Made by a program: the position numbers and the translations under genes
Assembly: GCA_021841795.1 (NCBI GenBank)
Contig: JAKCDN010000126.1
Location: forward strand, 1-8,191
DNA from: Acidobacteriota bacterium
GTDB lineage: Bacteria > Acidobacteriota > Terriglobia > Terriglobales > Acidobacteriaceae
Direction of reading: 5' to 3'
DNA: 8,191 nt
In this document: in pieces, positions 6,439 through 8,191 of the stretch
How positions within the stretch are numbered: position 1 is the stretch's first letter
Layout: every line of letters starts with the position of its first letter
The notes under the pieces: generated by a model
What the model saw: the letters and a program-made list of their open reading frames with translations, nothing else
Database searches by the model: none
What the model was told of the DNA's origin: nothing

Positions 6439-7515
6439 TTATGCTTTACGCGCGCGGACGGCTTCCTTGGCTTGAGCTTCGCCTCCGGCGGGGACTTCAG
6501 GTACATCCGCCTTGGCCGCGCCGATGTTCAGGCGCTTGCGCAGTTCAGCATCCATCCGTGCGAAGACCTCGCGATTTTCCTTGAGAAAGCTGCGTGTGTT
6601 TTCGCGGCCCTGGCCGATGCGCTCGCCATCGTAGCTGTACCAGGCGCCGGACTTCTCCACAATATTGTGGGTCACCGCAAGGTCGAGGACATCGCCCTCG
6701 CGGCTGATGCCTTCGCCGTAGAGAATGTCGAACTCCGCCTCGCGGAAGGGCGCGGCGACCTTATTCTTGACGATTTTGACTTTGGTGCGCGAGCCGACGA
6801 CCTGATCGCCTTCCTTGACGGCGGCGATGCGGCGAATGTCGATGCGGACGGAGGAGTAGAACTTGAGAGCGCGGCCGCCCGTGGTGGTTTCGGGGTTACC
6901 AAACATTACGCCGATCTTTTCACGGATCTGGTTGATGAAGACGAGGGCGGTGCGGGACTTTGAGACCGTACCGGTGAGCTTGCGCAGGGCCTGGGACATG
7001 AGGCGCGCCTGTAGTCCGACGTGGGAGTCGCCCATTTCTCCGTCGAGCTCTGCTTTGGGCACGAGCGCGGCGACGGAGTCGACGACGAGAACATCGATGG
7101 CTCCGGAACGGACCAGTGCTTCAGTGATCTCAAGAGCCTGTTCGCCGGAGTCCGGCTGCGAGACCAGCAGATTATCGACATCGACGCCAAGTTTTTTGGC
7201 ATAGATGGGATCAAGGGCATGTTCGGCATCGACAAAGGCGGCCATGCCGCCCTGGCGCTGGGCTTCGGCGATGACCTGCAAGGTGATGGTGGTTTTGCCC
7301 GAGGACTCAGGGCCGAAGACCTCAGTGACGCGGCCGCGCGGAACGCCGCCGACGCCGAGCGCAGCGTCGAAGCTGATGGAGCCAGTGGAGATTACAGCGA
7401 TGGGCAGGAGGGCTTCACGGGAGCCGAGGCGGACGATCGACCCCTTTCCGAACTGCTTCTCGATTTGTGAAAGGGCAAGTTCTACGGCTTTGGCGCGGTC
7501 ATCAACGATGGCCAT
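6439..7515 (-). CDS. recA: RecA recombinase
   Basis: A full-length 358-residue RecA, the ATP-dependent strand-exchange protein that also stimulates LexA self-cleavage in SOS-competent bacteria. Walker A GPESSGKT is at residues 68-75. The catalytic glutamate lies in DAEHALD (E98), and Walker [12 protein letters not shown] is at 141-151. DNA-binding loop L1 falls around 157-168 ([12 protein letters not shown]) and L2 around 206-219 ([14 protein letters not shown]). The ATG at 7515 has GGAG 8 bases upstream on the minus strand. The N-terminus [24 protein letters not shown] is ordinary for RecA. The tail after about residue 331 is Ala/Glu/Lys-rich and ends in RARKA, basic where E. coli RecA is acidic. 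No recX or other gene follows in the same operon inside the window. A -10-like TACAAT lies on the minus strand at 7613-7608, but no good -35 or recognisable SOS box was found. Confidence 0.99.
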   Translation of the reverse strand: MAIVDDRAKAVELALSQIEKQFGKGSIVRLGSREALLPIAVISTGSISFDAALGVGGVPRGRVTEVFGPESSGKTTITLQVIAEAQRQGGMAAFVDAEHALDPIYAKKLGVDVDNLLVSQPDSGEQALEITEALVRSGAIDVLVVDSVAALVPKAELDGEMGDSHVGLQARLMSQALRKLTGTVSKSRTALVFINQIREKIGVMFGNPETTTGGRALKFYSSVRIDIRRIAAVKEGDQVVGSRTKVKIVKNKVAAPFREAEFDILYGEGISREGDVLDLAVTHNIVEKSGAWYSYDGERIGQGRENTRSFLKENREVFARMDAELRKRLNIGAAKADVPEVPAGGEAQAKEAVRARKA

Positions 7516-7739
7516 TGGGAGGGCTCCTCAGAAAAGACGCTCACCCTGCTGGATCCATGCATTTACGGGCAGGAAACAGCGAGGGGCATGATTTTGATTT
7601 CGAAGGGATTGTAGCAGGATGAGACGGAGAAAGATAGAAAAATAGGCGAAGAGACGGGGAATCCTCTCTGCAACATTGAATTGTCAGGCTCTGTAAGAGC
7701 ATCTTGCATCGTTATGCTATTACTGCATCAAAATTTCAA

Positions 7740-7770
7740 ATGATACTTTAGAAGACAAGTGATGTATCAT
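7740..7770. promoter_or_regulatory. Candidate operator inverted repeat of the VapBC-type pair
   Basis: ATGATAC (7740-7746) and GTATCAT (7764-7770) are perfect 7-base complements separated by 17 bases, just before the antitoxin ATG at 7777. VapB-family antitoxins with ribbon-helix-helix folds usually repress their own operon through such repeats, so autoregulation is the likely reading. Binding is inferred only. Confidence 0.4.
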
Positions 7771-7776
7771 GAATTG

Positions 7777-8034
7777 ATGAGGACCACGATCACGCTTTCA
7801 GAGCAAAGTCACGAGTTTGCGTCCTACTTTGCCCGCGCACGGGGGATCACATTAAGCGCGGCCATCGATGAGCTGATCCGAAGAGCGGAAGCAGCGCCTC
7901 CGGCGCCTCTCCCCGCGATCGAATACTCGGAGATCGGCCTGCCGATGCTGCCTCGGACGGGGAGGACGATCACTTCCGCGACGGTGAAGAAGCTTGAAGA
8001 GGAAGAAGAGTATGCCCCGGCGAAATTTGCTTGA
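7777..8034 (+). CDS. VapB-type ribbon-helix-helix antitoxin
   Basis: An 85-residue protein from ATG 7777. The N-terminus MRTTITLSEQSHEFASYFARA gives the short beta-strand and helix of a ribbon-helix-helix DNA-binding domain. ITLSAAIDELIRRAE follows as the second helix (about 23-37). A Pro-rich linker then leads to an acidic C-terminus with LEEEEEYAP, the segment that in VapB proteins wraps around the toxin. Start 7777 is preferred because RTTITL normally opens the family. GTG 7759 or ATG 7762 in the same frame would add six or five residues and cannot be excluded, since AGAAG at 7750-7754 is the only purine-rich site nearby. The stop at 8034 overlaps the toxin gene by 23 bases. In such modules the antitoxin neutralises the toxin and, with it, represses the operon. 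Confidence 0.8.
   Translation: MRTTITLSEQSHEFASYFARARGITLSAAIDELIRRAEAAPPAPLPAIEYSEIGLPMLPRTGRTITSATVKKLEEEEEYAPAKFA
7998..8005 (+). promoter_or_regulatory. Toxin ribosome binding site embedded in the antitoxin's Glu-rich tail codons
   Basis: AGAGGAAG, part of the GAA/GAG run that encodes the acidic antitoxin tail, lies 6 bases before the toxin ATG at 8012 (9 bases from its GAGG core). The same bases therefore serve both coding and initiation, supporting the 8012 start. Confidence 0.55.
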
Positions 8035-8191
8035 TTTGAACGTGCTGATTGCACTGGCCGACCCGGAGCACATTCATCGCCAAAAGGCTGAGCGTTGGTT
8101 TCTCTCGGCTGGCAAGGAGGACTGGGGCATCTGCCCGCTGACCGAAGCGGGCTTCATCCGCGTTGTAACGAATCCCGCGATGCGGCCGGCC
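8012..8191 (+). CDS. VapC-type PIN-domain toxin (N-terminal 60 residues, cut by window edge)
   Basis: Sixty codons run open to the window end. The start MPRRNLLDLNVLIALADPEHIH is the first strand of a PIN domain with the metal-binding acidic residue D8. HRQKAERWFLSA follows as the next helix, and E45 in PLTEAGFIRVVTNP is the second conserved acidic position. PIN toxins are magnesium-dependent ribonucleases that cut tRNA or rRNA in the VapC family. The start ATG 8012 overlaps the antitoxin gene by 23 bases in another frame and has a strong purine-rich site just upstream, so expression is translationally coupled. Full PIN toxins are about 130-145 residues, so more than half lies beyond the window, including the remaining active-site aspartates. 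Whether it is intact cannot be judged. Confidence 0.88.
   Translation, partial: MPRRNLLDLNVLIALADPEHIHRQKAERWFLSAGKEDWGICPLTEAGFIRVVTNPAMRPA

Noticed and set aside
7608..7613. TACAAT on the minus strand as the recA -10 element
   Set aside because: The hexamer matches well, but no reasonable -35 lies 16-18 bases upstream. One hexamer alone is not enough to call a promoter.

Overview
The window is GC-rich chromosomal DNA with tightly packed genes. It most resembles an acidobacterium of the Terriglobia/Acidobacteriaceae type. This rests on the character of RecA and on the BlaI-like repressor / M56 metallopeptidase / HtrA protease gene order. It is an inference from protein character; no database search was possible.

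Layout, left to right. (1) Positions 1-1802, minus strand: a two-gene operon. An extended short-chain dehydrogenase of the fatty-acyl/thioester-reductase kind (696-1802) is transcribed first. An AMP-forming acyl-CoA/fatty-acid ligase follows, overlaps it by an ATGA, and runs off the left edge of the window. The pair looks like acyl activation coupled to acyl reduction. (2) Positions 1803-2465: 663 bases without an intact gene. This stretch holds the last roughly 40 codons of a dead EAL-domain (c-di-GMP phosphodiesterase type) gene on the minus strand, a GC-rich hairpin just beyond its stop codon, and a two-site candidate operator next to the following operon. (3) Positions 2466-6085, plus strand: a compact three-gene operon. 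It encodes a BlaI/MecI-family repressor, a BlaR1-like M56 membrane metallopeptidase without a recognisable penicillin-binding sensor domain, and a periplasmic HtrA/DegQ-type serine protease with two PDZ domains. (4) Positions 6086-6438: a convergent intergenic region with two inverted repeats. (5) recA on the minus strand (6439-7515). (6) Divergent from recA, a VapBC-type toxin-antitoxin pair (7777 to the right edge); the PIN-domain toxin is cut off by the window end.

The most interesting unit is the BlaI-M56-HtrA operon. By analogy with BlaR1/BlaI, the M56 protein would sense an envelope signal and trigger removal of the repressor. Here the output gene in the same transcript is an envelope quality-control protease rather than a beta-lactamase. 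Upstream of the operon are two copies of an 11-base core (10 of 11 identical), inverted relative to each other, with centres 20 bases apart. The left copy lies in a perfect inverted repeat with the ACTA-N6-TAGT geometry of BlaI-type operators. This supports autoregulation of the whole operon, but it is untested.
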